From: Hyphomicrobiales bacterium
GTDB taxonomy: Bacteria > Pseudomonadota > Alphaproteobacteria > SPJN01
Direction: 5' to 3'
Length of the DNA: 32,446 bases
Assembly (NCBI GenBank): GCA_006844605.1
Contig: SPJN01000023.1
Location: forward strand, 1 to 32,446
This document shows, in pieces, positions 17,103 to 25,817 of this stretch (position 1 is the first letter of the stretch; the number at the start of each line of letters is the position of its first letter). Under the pieces are notes generated by a model. That model ran no database searches. It was given only the letters and a program-made list of their open reading frames with translations, and was not told the DNA's origin. A program made the translations under genes and the position numbers.

Positions 17103-17468
17103 CTAGTCGAGCGCCTTGCCATCAATCACGCCAATGGTCAGGGCCGCAAGATCGATGTCGTCAACACAGGCAAGATTAAGGCCATAACTATTTGGATCGC
17201 CGCGCCGTTGGTGATGGGTATACACCCCACAGGTGGCGCAGAAATAGTGTTTGGCAATTTGTTTGTTCCATTGATAGCAGCTTAGCGCATCGTGCCCCTT
17301 CACCAACGTAAAGTAATCAAGCGGCACAATCGCGGTGATTTGTTGTTTGCGGCGACACAGCGAACAGTTGCACAAATAGGCACTGGCCGGGTCCCAATTG
17401 GCGGGCATCACGGCCTGCCATGTGACCGCACCGCAATGGCATGTGCCTGTTAAAGTTTGCTTCGTCAT
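17103..17468 (-). CDS. GFA/CENP-V family zinc-binding protein
   Basis: A 121-residue protein of the glutathione-dependent formaldehyde-activating enzyme (GFA) fold. The zinc cysteines are present in GTCHCGAV (CxC), LCNCSLCRRK (CxCxxC) and FCATCGVYT (CxxC). Many members have no proven activity, so only the fold and metal binding can be stated. I chose the ATG at 17468, which gives the family start MTKQTLTGTCHCG; a longer frame from 17522 would overlap the divergent gene. It is followed by nth after 14 bases. Confidence 0.87.
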   Translation of the reverse strand: MTKQTLTGTCHCGAVTWQAVMPANWDPASAYLCNCSLCRRKQQITAIVPLDYFTLVKGHDALSCYQWNKQIAKHYFCATCGVYTHHQRRGDPNSYGLNLACVDDIDLAALTIGVIDGKALD

Positions 17469-17509
17469 GTGCCCTTGCCTCTGCATCAATGATTTGCTTC
17501 TATCACAAA

Positions 17510-18028
17510 ATGGCACAGGCAAGACCGTTTTTTGAATGTGAGTTGCGCCCCAACCCGGTTTTGGGGCCGCAAGGGATGCGTGCCGTGTTCATTGTGGCGG
17601 TTGGTTTCAGCCTATTTATTTCAGTTGGGTTTTTTGCCGTTGGCGCATGGCCGGTATTGGGGTTTTTCGGCCTTGATATTCTGGGGCTTTATTGGGCCTT
17701 TCATATTGTGCGCAAGCGGGCCGAACGGCGCGAATGGCTGCGCCTTGATCGGCAGGCGCTGACCCTGCATCGCCAATCCCGCGCGCAGGACGAGTGGCAG
17801 GAAATTGCCCGGTTGGAGCCGACATGGGCACGGGTGGAATGCCGCGTTGCCCCCACAATCGGTAGTGCGGGTGGTGAGGTAACGGTCGCCCATTTGTTGC
17901 TGTGCAGTCATGGGCAGGCGGTGGAATGCGGGGCGTTTTTGCCGGTGCCGGAAAAACGCAAGATCGCAGATGACCTGACCCGCGCCTTGCGTGATCGCGC
18001 CGCGCAACCATTGTTCAACCCGTATTAG
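17510..18028 (+). CDS. DUF2244 domain membrane protein
   Basis: A 172-residue protein of the DUF2244 family, common in alphaproteobacteria and often near nth or cytochrome oxidase genes; the function is unknown. It starts FFECELRPNPVLGPQGM, followed by two membrane helices at about 25-66 (FIVAVGFSLFISVGFFAVG and a second ending LGLYWAFHIV), then a soluble domain with EWLRLDRQALTLHR and a C-terminal FLPVPEKRKIADDL segment. The ATG at 17510 fits the family start; an ATG seven codons earlier is possible. It is divergent from the GFA-family gene by about 40 bases. Confidence 0.85.
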   Translation: MAQARPFFECELRPNPVLGPQGMRAVFIVAVGFSLFISVGFFAVGAWPVLGFFGLDILGLYWAFHIVRKRAERREWLRLDRQALTLHRQSRAQDEWQEIARLEPTWARVECRVAPTIGSAGGEVTVAHLLLCSHGQAVECGAFLPVPEKRKIADDLTRALRDRAAQPLFNPY

Positions 18029-18100
18029 GCATCGCAAGATTCGGGTGGCGGTTGGGCAGCTGACCTGACAGTCTTAGCAAAATTTGATAAGGCTGATCTG

Positions 18101-19003
18101 ATGACTGCACAATTACATGACCTTGATTACACCCGTATGGGGGATGCGATTGACTTCCTGCTTGAAGCGCGGGAGGCACGCCCCTCGTTACAGGATGTGG
18201 CGGCCCATGTGGGGTTAAGCCCGTCGCATTTCCAGCGTCTGTTCACGCGCTGGGTCGGGGTTAGCCCCAAAAAATTTCAGGGCCGCTTGGCGCTTGACGT
18301 GGCAGAGGCCGCATTGGTTCACGGGGCCGATGTGCTTGATGCCAGTTTTGCGGCTGGCCTGTCCGGTCCCAGCCGGTTGCATGATCTGTTTATTGTGCAT
18401 GAGGCCGTCACCCCCGGCACCGTGGCCAAGCGTGGGATGGGGTTGACCATTCATTATGGCGTTGCTTCAAGCCCCTTTGGTCCCGCCTTTGTCGCCGTAA
18501 CAGACAAGGGTATTTGTGGTATGAGCTTCATTGACCCCGAGCTGACAGCCGCCGACATCCCTACAGGGCGCGGCCAAGGCAGCGGTATGGGTGATTTGGA
18601 CAAGCAGGTTTTGCTGTTGCAAAAGCGTTTCCCCAAGGCTGACCTGCTGCATGATGATGATGCGATCGCCGCGCTGGCGGCACAGGCATTTGCGCCCCTT
18701 GATGGGCGTGATGCGCCGTTGCCGCTTTATCTGGAAGGGACAAACTTTCAAATTCAGGTGTGGAAGGCATTGCTTGAAATCCCGGAAGGCGGCACCTCAA
18801 CCTATGGGACGATTGCTGCACAAGTGTGCGAAAAGAATGCCGCCCGCGCTGTTGCCAATGCGGTCAGTCGTAATCCCATTGGCTTTTTAGTCCCCTGCCA
18901 TCGCGTGTTGCGTGAAACCGGGGCATTGGGCGGGTATTATTATGGGTTGGAGCGGAAGCGCGCCATGCTGGTTTGGGAAAAGGCACGCGCAGTTTCAGCC
19001 TGA
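18101..19003 (+). CDS. Ada/Ogt-type methylated-DNA-protein cysteine methyltransferase with AraC HTH
   Basis: Fusion of an AraC-type DNA-binding domain (about residues 10-110, with LQDVAAHVGLSPSHFQRLFTRWVG) and an O6-alkylguanine methyltransferase domain (about 115-300). The methyl acceptor is Cys266 in the PCHRV motif, preceded by the helix-turn-helix and arginine finger region (GTSTYGTIAAQV, ARAVANAVSRNP). It lacks the N-terminal zinc domain with the phosphotriester-sensing cysteines of E. coli Ada, so it cannot sense methyl phosphotriesters in the same way. It repairs O6-methylguanine; whether it also regulates transcription is inference. It converges on the GH172 gene. Confidence 0.9.
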   Translation: MTAQLHDLDYTRMGDAIDFLLEAREARPSLQDVAAHVGLSPSHFQRLFTRWVGVSPKKFQGRLALDVAEAALVHGADVLDASFAAGLSGPSRLHDLFIVHEAVTPGTVAKRGMGLTIHYGVASSPFGPAFVAVTDKGICGMSFIDPELTAADIPTGRGQGSGMGDLDKQVLLLQKRFPKADLLHDDDAIAALAAQAFAPLDGRDAPLPLYLEGTNFQIQVWKALLEIPEGGTSTYGTIAAQVCEKNAARAVANAVSRNPIGFLVPCHRVLRETGALGGYYYGLERKRAMLVWEKARAVSA

Positions 19004-19012
19004 TGCTGGCGC

Positions 19013-19055
19013 ATAGGCCGACGTTGGTGCAGGCTTTTAGCCTGTCAGTGCCTAT
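19013..19055. terminator. Nested inverted repeats between converging genes
   Basis: An inner hairpin CAGGC-TTTTA-GCCTG (19030-19044) sits inside an outer pair ATAGGC (19013-19018) and GCCTAT (19050-19055). It lies between the ends of the Ada-type gene and the GH172 gene and touches the latter's stop codon. A shared transcription end is plausible; no T-run is present. Confidence 0.4.
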
Positions 19056-20248
19056 TCCACCGTAGCGCCGACCGCGGCCATGCGTTCCTCTGTTGCAGAA
19101 GGTTTTTCGTAAGGCAGCCGTTCCATATCCTGTGCGGCAAGTTCTGGGTCAACTGATGGAACCGCCTGGCGCTTGATCAAATACAGGAAACTTGCGGCGG
19201 AAAAATCATCTTGCCGTTCGACAATGCCAAAGGCGCGGACGCCGGGCATTTGTTCAATCCACCCCTGCCCCGCAATGTCGTGCTGGTCGTTCACCTGATC
19301 CATAATCTGGTCCATCCCTTCGGGCACAAACACCGCCCCGATTTGTTGCACCGTGGCGCGGCAGCTTTTGTCAAACATGATGGGGTCGGGGCCATGCCAT
19401 CTGTACAGGCTGGCGAAATCAGGATTGGGTGAGTTGCTTTCAGGGTCTGCGATTTCGTGGGGCACGCCTGACAGCGGGGCCTGATGGGCACCCATGCCCC
19501 AGGCAGTGCCGGCGTAATCTTCCAGGCCCGTGCCACAAATGGTGGGGTGGTCTGTGTCATTATCGAGGTAGAATTTAAACTCCCCCTCGCCATACCAGCT
19601 GAACAGGTGTTGCGCGTTCAGATCGTTCAACACGCGAATGCCAACCACGGCACCGAAAAAACGGCCCGGCCCTTCAACCCCGTCAACAAGGGTGAAGTCC
19701 TGCTTCATGGTGGTGGGGTTTTCACGGTTAAAGATGACATGCAGCAGGCCGCAATCTTCGTCCTGCGGGCCCATCAGTAAATCAATCTGGTAGTAAAGCG
19801 GGAAGATACGCTTGGTGTGATTGGTCAGCTTGATGGTCATCGCGCCGTGGAATGGCATGGGGATGGTGCTGTTAAACCCGCGCCCTTCCTGAATGGCTGT
19901 GTAGGCCGTGTTCAGCGGCACAGGCCGCCCCAAACTGGCCCCGAAAAAATCGGGCAAGGGGCATGAGATGGATGGTTCCGTATCCCCATCATACCAAGCC
20001 TCTAAGATAAGGGAGCGCATAATTTCAGGCGGCATGGGGGGCACGGTTAGCCAAAAATGTGTGACCCGCCCCGGCCCCGTCATATCCATCAAGGTAACGC
20101 ATTCGCCGGGCAACATCATCTTGTTGGGGTCGCCCTTGCGCCCGCCGAATGTTTGTCCGCCCTTGCCCGGTGCCCCGGTCGGGTTTTCAAAACTGACGGC
20201 GCGCGATTTGTACCCGATCGGTATGCGCGATGGATCATCTGTAAACAT
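19052..20248 (-). CDS. DUF2961 / GH172 family glycoside hydrolase-like protein
   Basis: A 398-residue protein of the DUF2961 family, now glycoside hydrolase family 172, whose characterised members act on fructofuranosides and arabinofuranosides. Matching segments are GPGRVTHFWLTVPP, the FFGAVVGIRVLN strand, SWYGEGEFKFYLD, CGTGLEDYAGTAWG and YRWHGPDPIMFDK. Glu221 (GEGE) and Glu243 (LEDY), 22 residues apart, are the candidate catalytic pair. No signal peptide is seen, so it should be cytoplasmic. The ATG at 20248 has a strong GGGGG-type ribosome site. The actual substrate is unknown, and no transporter or other sugar gene is nearby. Confidence 0.82.
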   Translation of the reverse strand: MFTDDPSRIPIGYKSRAVSFENPTGAPGKGGQTFGGRKGDPNKMMLPGECVTLMDMTGPGRVTHFWLTVPPMPPEIMRSLILEAWYDGDTEPSISCPLPDFFGASLGRPVPLNTAYTAIQEGRGFNSTIPMPFHGAMTIKLTNHTKRIFPLYYQIDLLMGPQDEDCGLLHVIFNRENPTTMKQDFTLVDGVEGPGRFFGAVVGIRVLNDLNAQHLFSWYGEGEFKFYLDNDTDHPTICGTGLEDYAGTAWGMGAHQAPLSGVPHEIADPESNSPNPDFASLYRWHGPDPIMFDKSCRATVQQIGAVFVPEGMDQIMDQVNDQHDIAGQGWIEQMPGVRAFGIVERQDDFSAASFLYLIKRQAVPSVDPELAAQDMERLPYEKPSATEERMAAVGATVE

Positions 20249-20338
20249 GTTTTTCCCCCAAAACCTGAATGTCACCCGGCATGAGTGGTCCGGCGACCAA
20301 GCGGCGCTGGACCGGAACCACATGTCGGGTCAGTTCAT

Positions 20339-21151
20339 TTACAAGGCCAGAACGTCCAGCATATCAAACCGTCCCGGCCCCTTGCCCTGTCCCCACTTGA
20401 TCGCGGTAACAGCGCCGCGTGCAAATATGGTGCGGTCTTCGGCCCGGTGGGTCAGTTCCACCCGTTCATTATCCGTTGCGAAAATAACCGTGTGTTCCCC
20501 GACGACAGAGCCGCCGCGTAATGTGGCAAAGCCAATATCACCCTGACGGCGCGCACCTGTTTGCCCGTCACGTACCGCGTCGCGTACCTCGGACAATTTC
20601 ACACCGCGTCCGTTGGCGGCAGCCTGCCCCAACATTTTTGCGGTGCCTGAGGGGGCATCGACCTTGTGCCTGTGATGCATTTCCAGAACTTCGATATCCC
20701 AGCGGTCGTCCAACAACCCGGCAACTTTTTCGGTCAACGCGGTCAATAGATTGACCCCGACACTCATATTCCCGGCCTGAATGATCGTGGCGTGGCGGGC
20801 CGCAGCATCAAGCCGGGTATTGTCATCGTCACTAAACCCGGTTGTGCCGATCACATGTACGATGCGGGCCTGCGCACATAAATCAGCATGGGCGATTGTG
20901 GCGGCGGGTGCCGTAAAATCGATCAGCCCTTGCGCGCCCGCAATCAGGGGCAAGGGGTCATCGGTCACCGCAACACCCAATGGGTCAAGCCCGGCAAGCG
21001 TGCCTGCATCAGTGCCGATATGGGGGCTGTGCGGGGCTTCGGTTGCGCCGATTACGGCCATGCCCGGTTCATCCGTGACAGCACGGATCAACGCCCGGCC
21101 CATGCGGCCCGACGCCCCTGCAATCACAATGCCTAAAGTTTGGTTCGACAT
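20339..21151 (-). CDS. dapB: 4-hydroxy-tetrahydrodipicolinate reductase
   Basis: Reduces HTPA to tetrahydrodipicolinate in the lysine and diaminopimelate pathway. IVIAGASGRMGRAL is the nucleotide-binding loop, IDFTAP and IGTTGF bind the cofactor and substrate, and EMHHRHKVDAPSGTA carries the catalytic His and Lys. The 270-residue length is normal. It is on the minus strand, upstream of the GH172 gene by 90 bases, and downstream of a hydrolase gene from which it is separated by an intrinsic terminator, so it probably has its own promoter. Confidence 0.96.
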   Translation of the reverse strand: MSNQTLGIVIAGASGRMGRALIRAVTDEPGMAVIGATEAPHSPHIGTDAGTLAGLDPLGVAVTDDPLPLIAGAQGLIDFTAPAATIAHADLCAQARIVHVIGTTGFSDDDNTRLDAAARHATIIQAGNMSVGVNLLTALTEKVAGLLDDRWDIEVLEMHHRHKVDAPSGTAKMLGQAAANGRGVKLSEVRDAVRDGQTGARRQGDIGFATLRGGSVVGEHTVIFATDNERVELTHRAEDRTIFARGAVTAIKWGQGKGPGRFDMLDVLAL

Positions 21152-21205
21152 GATTTATTCCTAACAATTGCTTGGATGCATATAAGGCCATTCAGCCATA
21201 AATGA

Positions 21206-21234
21206 AAAGGCCCCGCATTTGCAGCAGGGCCTTT
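21206..21234 (-). terminator. Rho-independent terminator after the hydrolase-like gene
   Basis: AAAGGCCC (21206-21213) pairs with GGGCCTTT (21227-21234) around a 13-base loop. Read on the minus strand, the hairpin is followed by a short T-rich run (TTTTCATTTAT). It lies just beyond the stop of the 21260-22198 gene. Confidence 0.75.
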
Positions 21235-21259
21235 GCAGTTACACATTGTGTCGAAGCGG

Positions 21260-22198
21260 TCAGGCAGCGTCAGTGGCGGCCTTGTTGTAATCTTCGACAT
21301 AATGGTAATTCTGCTCATCCCACGGATGGAAGCTGGGTTTGAAATAGGGCAGCACCCGCAACATCATGCGCGGGAAAAACGCTGGCCGTGCCCAAAACCA
21401 TTTCAGGGCCTTGCCCCAGTCTTTCCAATTATACAGGTCGCCCTTGTCGCGCAGCATGGTGATGGTGCCCAGCACCATACCCAGCGGGAAGAAAAACGCG
21501 GTCAACGCCATTGCAGAACACCGGATGAAATAACCACGGGCACCGGGATAGGCAGTTTTGAACACATCAAACGCCACGGCCTTATGTTCGGTTTCTTCAA
21601 TCGCGTGCCAACGCCACAGCTTGGCCATGTCTGGATTGGCATCGCCCATGAACCGTTCATCAGACAGCAACATGTCAGCCAGAATGGCCGTAAAATGTTC
21701 GGCGGCGCAGGTGTCTGCCAATGCCGATGTGCGGCCCAGTTTTTGTTCAACAAAATCCAGCCATCTCTTGTTCATGGCCAGAATACCGCGTGCACGGCCA
21801 AACCCCTGATCAAGCAATTGGTCATTATAGACGTCATGTTCACGCGAATGGATCGATTCCTGTGTCATGAAACCTTTGACATGCTTGCGCAGTTCAGGGT
21901 CGCTCACATCTTTGGCATGGGCGCGCACGGCATTGACGAAAAAGGCTTCGCCATCGGGAAAGCTTAACGACAGGCCGTTAAAGAAAGCTGACAGTACCGT
22001 ATTGCCCGAATGCCAGTCGCGCATATCGACATCCTTGACGGCATCGAAATGGACGTTGCGGGGTGTGATCGCTGCAGGACCGCCGGGGTGCCCACCCTTA
22101 CCCTTTTCGAATTGGCCCTTTTCGAACTGGCCCTTCTCGAATTGGTCCTTTTCAAAGGTAGCGGATTCTGCAGTTGTTTGTGCGTCTGACATGACCAT
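21260..22198 (-). CDS. Predicted metal-dependent hydrolase (PF10118-like)
   Basis: A 312-residue protein of a predicted metal-dependent hydrolase family with a ferritin-like helical pattern. Conserved stretches with acidic and His residues are FMTQESIHSREHDVYN, TCAAEHFTAILAD and WRWHAIEETEHKAVAFDVF, which would bind a metal centre. A hydrophobic segment (AMALTAFFFPLGMVLGTITML, about 227-248) suggests membrane contact. The N-terminus carries four tandem FEK(G/D)Q units that are not part of the family domain. Two ATGs (22198 and 22192) are possible starts. The reaction is unknown. A promoter candidate lies upstream and an intrinsic terminator downstream, so it looks monocistronic. Confidence 0.8.
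   Translation of the reverse strand: MVMSDAQTTAESATFEKDQFEKGQFEKGQFEKGKGGHPGGPAAITPRNVHFDAVKDVDMRDWHSGNTVLSAFFNGLSLSFPDGEAFFVNAVRAHAKDVSDPELRKHVKGFMTQESIHSREHDVYNDQLLDQGFGRARGILAMNKRWLDFVEQKLGRTSALADTCAAEHFTAILADMLLSDERFMGDANPDMAKLWRWHAIEETEHKAVAFDVFKTAYPGARGYFIRCSAMALTAFFFPLGMVLGTITMLRDKGDLYNWKDWGKALKWFWARPAFFPRMMLRVLPYFKPSFHPWDEQNYHYVEDYNKAATDAA
22100..22156 (-). repeat. 15-bp tandem repeat encoding four FEK(G/D)Q units
   Basis: The first ~57 bases after the start segment of the hydrolase gene encode FEKDQ-FEKGQ-FEKGQ-FEKG, residues 15-33. The 15-bp units differ at a few third positions, so the array is imperfect at DNA level. Because the unit length is a multiple of three, copy changes would keep the frame. 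Confidence 0.9.
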
Positions 22199-22250
22199 CG
22201 CCCTTGTTTGATTTGTTATTGACGGCCTTTCTGCGCGGCCCTTCTAACTG

Positions 22251-22279
22251 AATGTAATGTCAGTAACGATCAAATGCAA
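22251..22279 (-). promoter_or_regulatory. Sigma-70-type promoter candidate for the hydrolase-like gene
   Basis: On the minus strand, TTGCAT (plus-strand 22274-22279) and TACATT (22251-22256) are separated by exactly 17 bases. They lie about 52 bases before the first ATG, which fits a normal housekeeping promoter. Confidence 0.5.
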
Positions 22280-22326
22280 GAAATGCATACGGAATTTGGC
22301 GCAGTTATGCCGGACCTGCCCCTAAA

Positions 22327-23481
22327 TCAGTCCGTCAGATCTTCCCAGAAATCCTTCACCCGGCTGAAAAAGCCGCTGCTTTCGGGGCTGGTATCGGCGC
22401 TGTCGCCGGCCTCTTCAAACTGCTTCAGCAGGTCAATTTGCTGACTGTTGAGGTTGACGGGCGTTTCAACCGCGACGCGGACATACATGTCGCCATGCTG
22501 ACGACCGCGCAAGGTTGGCATCCCCTTGCCGCGCAGGCGGAACTGGCGGCCATGCTGGGTCCCTTCAGGGATGGTGATACGGGCGCGCTTGCCGCCCAGT
22601 GTCGGCACTTCGATCTGACCGCCCAAGGCGGCGGTGGTCATGCTGATCGGCACACGGCATTGCACATGTGCACCTTCGCGTTCAAAGATCGGGTGGGGCG
22701 TGATGTGAATAAACAGATACAGGTCCCCGGCCCGGCCGCCGCGCATCCCTGCTTCGCCATTGCCCGACAGGCGCAGGCGGGTGCCATCATCAACCCCGGC
22801 AGGAATATCAACATTAAGGGACCGGTTCTTGCGGACCCGGCCCTGCCCATGACAGGCATCGCAGGGGTCTTTGATAATTTGGCCCATGCCCTGACAGGTG
22901 GGGCAGGCCCGCTCAACAGCGAACAGACCCTGCTGCGCCCGAACCCGGCCACGGCCATGACAGGTGCCACAGGTTGACGGTTGCGCACCATCCTTGGCCC
23001 CGGTGCCGCTGCACGGCTCGCACGAGGTCATGGAGGGGACGTTCAAATCTGTTGAGGTGCCTGAGAATGCTTCTTCAAGGGAAATCTCAAGATCCATGCG
23101 CAGATCGGCACCGGCCTGTGCCCGGTCACGACCACCGCCGCCACCGCCACCACGGCGACCGCCCATGAATTCCCCGAATATGTCTTCGAATACATCTGAA
23201 AAGCCGCCAAAGCCCTGCCCACCAAAGCCTTGGCCCTGATTATAGCCGCCAGTACCGTCAAACGCGGCGTGACCGAACTGGTCATATTGGCGGCGCTTTT
23301 CGCTGTCTTTCAGAATGTCATAGGCTTCGTTCGCTTCTTTGAACTTGGCCTCTGCTTCAGCATCATCGGGATTGCGGTCAGGATGAAATTTCATCGCCAA
23401 CTTACGATAGGCAGTTTTCAGCGCCGCTTCATCAGCACTGCGATCAACGCCCAAAATCTCGTAATAATCGCGCTTCGACAT
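22327..23481 (-). CDS. dnaJ: Chaperone protein DnaJ
   Basis: Type I Hsp40 co-chaperone that stimulates DnaK ATPase and delivers clients. The 384-residue protein has the J-domain with the HPD motif ([11 protein letters not shown], near residue 33), a Gly-rich region (about 75-125, including a run of seven Gly), and four CxxCxGxG zinc repeats ([32 protein letters not shown]). C-terminal substrate domains follow. It lies 67 bases downstream of dnaK in the same direction, so it is expressed with it. Confidence 0.97.
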   Translation of the reverse strand: MSKRDYYEILGVDRSADEAALKTAYRKLAMKFHPDRNPDDAEAEAKFKEANEAYDILKDSEKRRQYDQFGHAAFDGTGGYNQGQGFGGQGFGGFSDVFEDIFGEFMGGRRGGGGGGGRDRAQAGADLRMDLEISLEEAFSGTSTDLNVPSMTSCEPCSGTGAKDGAQPSTCGTCHGRGRVRAQQGLFAVERACPTCQGMGQIIKDPCDACHGQGRVRKNRSLNVDIPAGVDDGTRLRLSGNGEAGMRGGRAGDLYLFIHITPHPIFEREGAHVQCRVPISMTTAALGGQIEVPTLGGKRARITIPEGTQHGRQFRLRGKGMPTLRGRQHGDMYVRVAVETPVNLNSQQIDLLKQFEEAGDSADTSPESSGFFSRVKDFWEDLTD

Positions 23482-23510
23482 AATATGATGCTTCCAGTGT
23501 TGGAAATTGC

Positions 23511-23531
23511 CCCCGCGTTTTATCGCGAGGG
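23511..23531 (-). other. Weak hairpin between dnaK and dnaJ
   Basis: CCCCGCG and CGCGAGG can pair around TTTTAT with one mismatch. With no T-run it is unlikely to stop transcription fully, but it could attenuate dnaJ or protect the dnaK mRNA end, as intercistronic hairpins do. Confidence 0.3.
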
Positions 23532-23548
23532 CAAAATCTGATTACGAC

Positions 23549-25501
23549 TTAGGCGTCGTCTTTTTTGGGTTCGTCTTCATCGTCTTTGACTTCTTCAAAG
23601 TCGATGTCCACGGCATCATCATCACCGGACGCTTCGGTGCCGCCATTGCCATCGGCACCCATGCCGGCAGCAGCTTCAGCTTCAGCCTGGCTGGCCTGAT
23701 AGACAGCCTCGCCCAACTTCATGGAGCTGTTGGCAAGTGCGCCCATCTTTTCTTGCAGGGCTTCGGCAGTGGTGTCTTCGGCTGCCATCGCGTCTTTGAG
23801 TGCAACAAGGTCGCCTTCGATGGCGGTCTTGTCTTCTTCGCTGACTTTATCGCCATGCTCTTCCAGCATCTTTTCGGTTGAGTGGACCAGCGCTTCGGCC
23901 TGATTGCGTGCCTCAACCCCTTCGCGGCGGGCCTTGTCAGCCTCAGCATTGGCTTCGGCGTCCTTGACCATTTGTTCGATGTCGTCATCGGACAGACCGC
24001 CTGATGCCTGAATGCGGATCTGCTGTTCCTTGCCAGTGCCCTGATCTTTCGCTGACACATGGACAAGGCCGTTGGCGTCAATGTCGAAGGTCACTTCGAT
24101 CTGCGGCACACCGCGCGGTGCGGGCGGCAGACCAACAAGGTCAAACTGACCAAGCAGCTTATTGTCAGCGGCCATCTCACGTTCGCCCTGGAAGACACGG
24201 ATCGTCACGGCGGACTGATTGTCTTCGGCGGTTGAGAATGTCTGGCTTTTCTTGGTCGGGATTGTTGTGTTGCGTTCGATCAAACGGGTGAACACACCGC
24301 CAAGGGTTTCAATGCCCAGTGACAGGGGCGTCACGTCCAGCAGCAACACGTCTTTCACGTCGCCCTGCAACACACCGGCCTGAATGGCCGCGCCCATGGC
24401 AACCACTTCATCAGGGTTCACACCCTTATGGGGTTCCTTGCCAAAGAAGTTCTTCACGGTTTCGATAACCTTGGGCATACGGGTCATGCCGCCGACCAAA
24501 ACCACTTCGTCGATTTCAGCAGCTGACAGACCGGCATCCTTCAAGGCAGCCTTGCAAGGTTCAACCGTGCGGGCGATCAGATCATCAACCAAGGTTTCGA
24601 ACTTGGCGCGCGTCAGCTTCAGGGCCAAATGTTTGGGGCCTGAGGCATCGGCGGTGATGTAAGGCAGGTTTACTTCGGTCTGGGCAGAGGAGCTAAGCTC
24701 AATCTTTGCCTTTTCCGCAGCTTCCTTCAAACGCTGCAGCGCCAGCTTGTCGCCGCGCAGGTCCATGCCGCTTTCTTTTTTGAATTCATCGGCAAAGTAA
24801 TCAACCAGACGCATGTCAAAGTCTTCACCACCCAGGAATGTATCACCATTGGTGGACTTCACTTCGAACACACCGTCACCGATTTCAAGGACGGACACGT
24901 CGAACGTACCACCACCAAGGTCATAAACCGCGATGGTCTTTGCACCTTCTGCCTTGTCGAGGCCATAGGCCAATGACGCGGCGGTCGGCTCGTTAATAAT
25001 GCGCAGCACTTCAAGGCCGGCAATCTTGCCTGCGTCCTTGGTGGCCTGACGCTGGGCGTCGTTGAAATAGGCAGGAACAGTAATGACAGCCTGTGTCACT
25101 TCTTCGCCCAAATAGCTTTCGGCGGTTTCTTTCATCTTCTGCAAGGTGAAGGCAGAAACTTGGCTGGGGGAGTATTTTTCGCCCCGTGCTTCAACCCAGG
25201 CGTCGCCATTATCTGCCTTGGCAATGGCATAGGGCACCATCTTGGCATCCTTGGCAACGGCGGGGTCATCAAACACACGGCCAATCAAACGTTTGATGGC
25301 GAACAATGTGTTTTCCGGGTTGGTAACGGCCTGACGCTTCGCGGGCTGGCCCACCATGCGTTCGCCGTCTTCTGTGAAGGCCACGATGGACGGGGTGGTC
25401 CGGGCGCCTTCTGAATTTTCGATTACCTTGGCGGTGGACCCATCCATAACGGCCACACAGCTGTTTGTTGTACCAAGGTCAATACCAATCACTTTACCCA
25501 T
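23549..25501 (-). CDS. dnaK: Chaperone protein DnaK (Hsp70)
   Basis: Cytosolic Hsp70. The ATPase domain begins [21 protein letters not shown] and contains the [33 protein letters not shown] and [13 protein letters not shown] signatures; the substrate domain follows the [14 protein letters not shown] linker region. The C-terminal end is acidic and Gly-rich with EEVKDD, the usual alphaproteobacterial tail. Length is 650 residues. The ATG at 25501 is fixed by a strong AGGAG ribosome site and family alignment; sixteen upstream in-frame codons are not family sequence. grpE is 316 bases upstream on the same strand rather than adjacent, and a heat-shock-like promoter lies in that gap. Confidence 0.98.
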   Translation of the reverse strand: MGKVIGIDLGTTNSCVAVMDGSTAKVIENSEGARTTPSIVAFTEDGERMVGQPAKRQAVTNPENTLFAIKRLIGRVFDDPAVAKDAKMVPYAIAKADNGDAWVEARGEKYSPSQVSAFTLQKMKETAESYLGEEVTQAVITVPAYFNDAQRQATKDAGKIAGLEVLRIINEPTAASLAYGLDKAEGAKTIAVYDLGGGTFDVSVLEIGDGVFEVKSTNGDTFLGGEDFDMRLVDYFADEFKKESGMDLRGDKLALQRLKEAAEKAKIELSSSAQTEVNLPYITADASGPKHLALKLTRAKFETLVDDLIARTVEPCKAALKDAGLSAAEIDEVVLVGGMTRMPKVIETVKNFFGKEPHKGVNPDEVVAMGAAIQAGVLQGDVKDVLLLDVTPLSLGIETLGGVFTRLIERNTTIPTKKSQTFSTAEDNQSAVTIRVFQGEREMAADNKLLGQFDLVGLPPAPRGVPQIEVTFDIDANGLVHVSAKDQGTGKEQQIRIQASGGLSDDDIEQMVKDAEANAEADKARREGVEARNQAEALVHSTEKMLEEHGDKVSEEDKTAIEGDLVALKDAMAAEDTTAEALQEKMGALANSSMKLGEAVYQASQAEAEAAAGMGADGNGGTEASGDDDAVDIDFEEVKDDEDEPKKDDA

Positions 25502-25817
25502 AATATTTCTCCTTTTTGGCGGCGTGGCTTTGGCGAGCCTTTGCAGCACTCGTCCTGTGCCCGCCCCTGAAAATTGTTGCCGTCCCGGTGAAACGGGTTG
25601 GCAGGGCTTTATTGACCCTTTTTAGATAGGGTCTCAATTCGTCGAATCAATGAGGGGAAGGCAATGTTTTTGGTCACATCCCCGGTCAACCGGAAATAGA
25701 TTGCAGCCTGCCGCCCCCGTGTCATGGGGGCTTATATAGGGGGCACAAACGCCCGCTTCAATGGCGAAGGGCAAAAGAATCCGGCGATTCAGCCGCGACA
25801 TTCGATCCCGACAAAAA
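25502..25817 (-). other. 316-base non-coding gap between grpE and dnaK (leader region)
   Basis: No gene is seen here on either strand. Reading toward dnaK, it holds a bulged GCCC/GGGC hairpin (25751-25772) and a CCCCC/GGGGG hairpin (25714-25730) after grpE, then the sigma-32-like promoter (25624-25650), an inverted repeat GACCC/GGGTC (25613-25633) over the expected start point, and a structured leader with GCC..CCCG/CGGG..GGC pairing (25578-25601). The leader would be about 115 nt before the strong dnaK ribosome site. No complete CIRCE element is present. Confidence 0.6.
25624..25650 (-). promoter_or_regulatory. Candidate RpoH (sigma-32) promoter for dnaK-dnaJ
   Basis: The minus strand reads TTGATT (plus-strand 25645-25650), 13 bases, then CCCTATCT (25624-25631). 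This matches the heat-shock pattern TTGAAA and CCCCATNT in both boxes and spacing. The spacer contains the palindrome ATTCGTCGAAT. It supports independent heat induction of dnaKJ. Confidence 0.6.

Noticed and set aside
24384-24662. Open frame opposite dnaK, and many similar long antisense frames opposite other genes
   Set aside because: They are shadows of strongly conserved genes on the other strand, with no ribosome site and no recognisable protein family.
25535-25560. GCACTC sequence upstream of dnaK resembling half of a CIRCE element
   Set aside because: The matching GAGTGC half at the right spacing is absent, and the flanking bases differ from the TTAGCACTC consensus.
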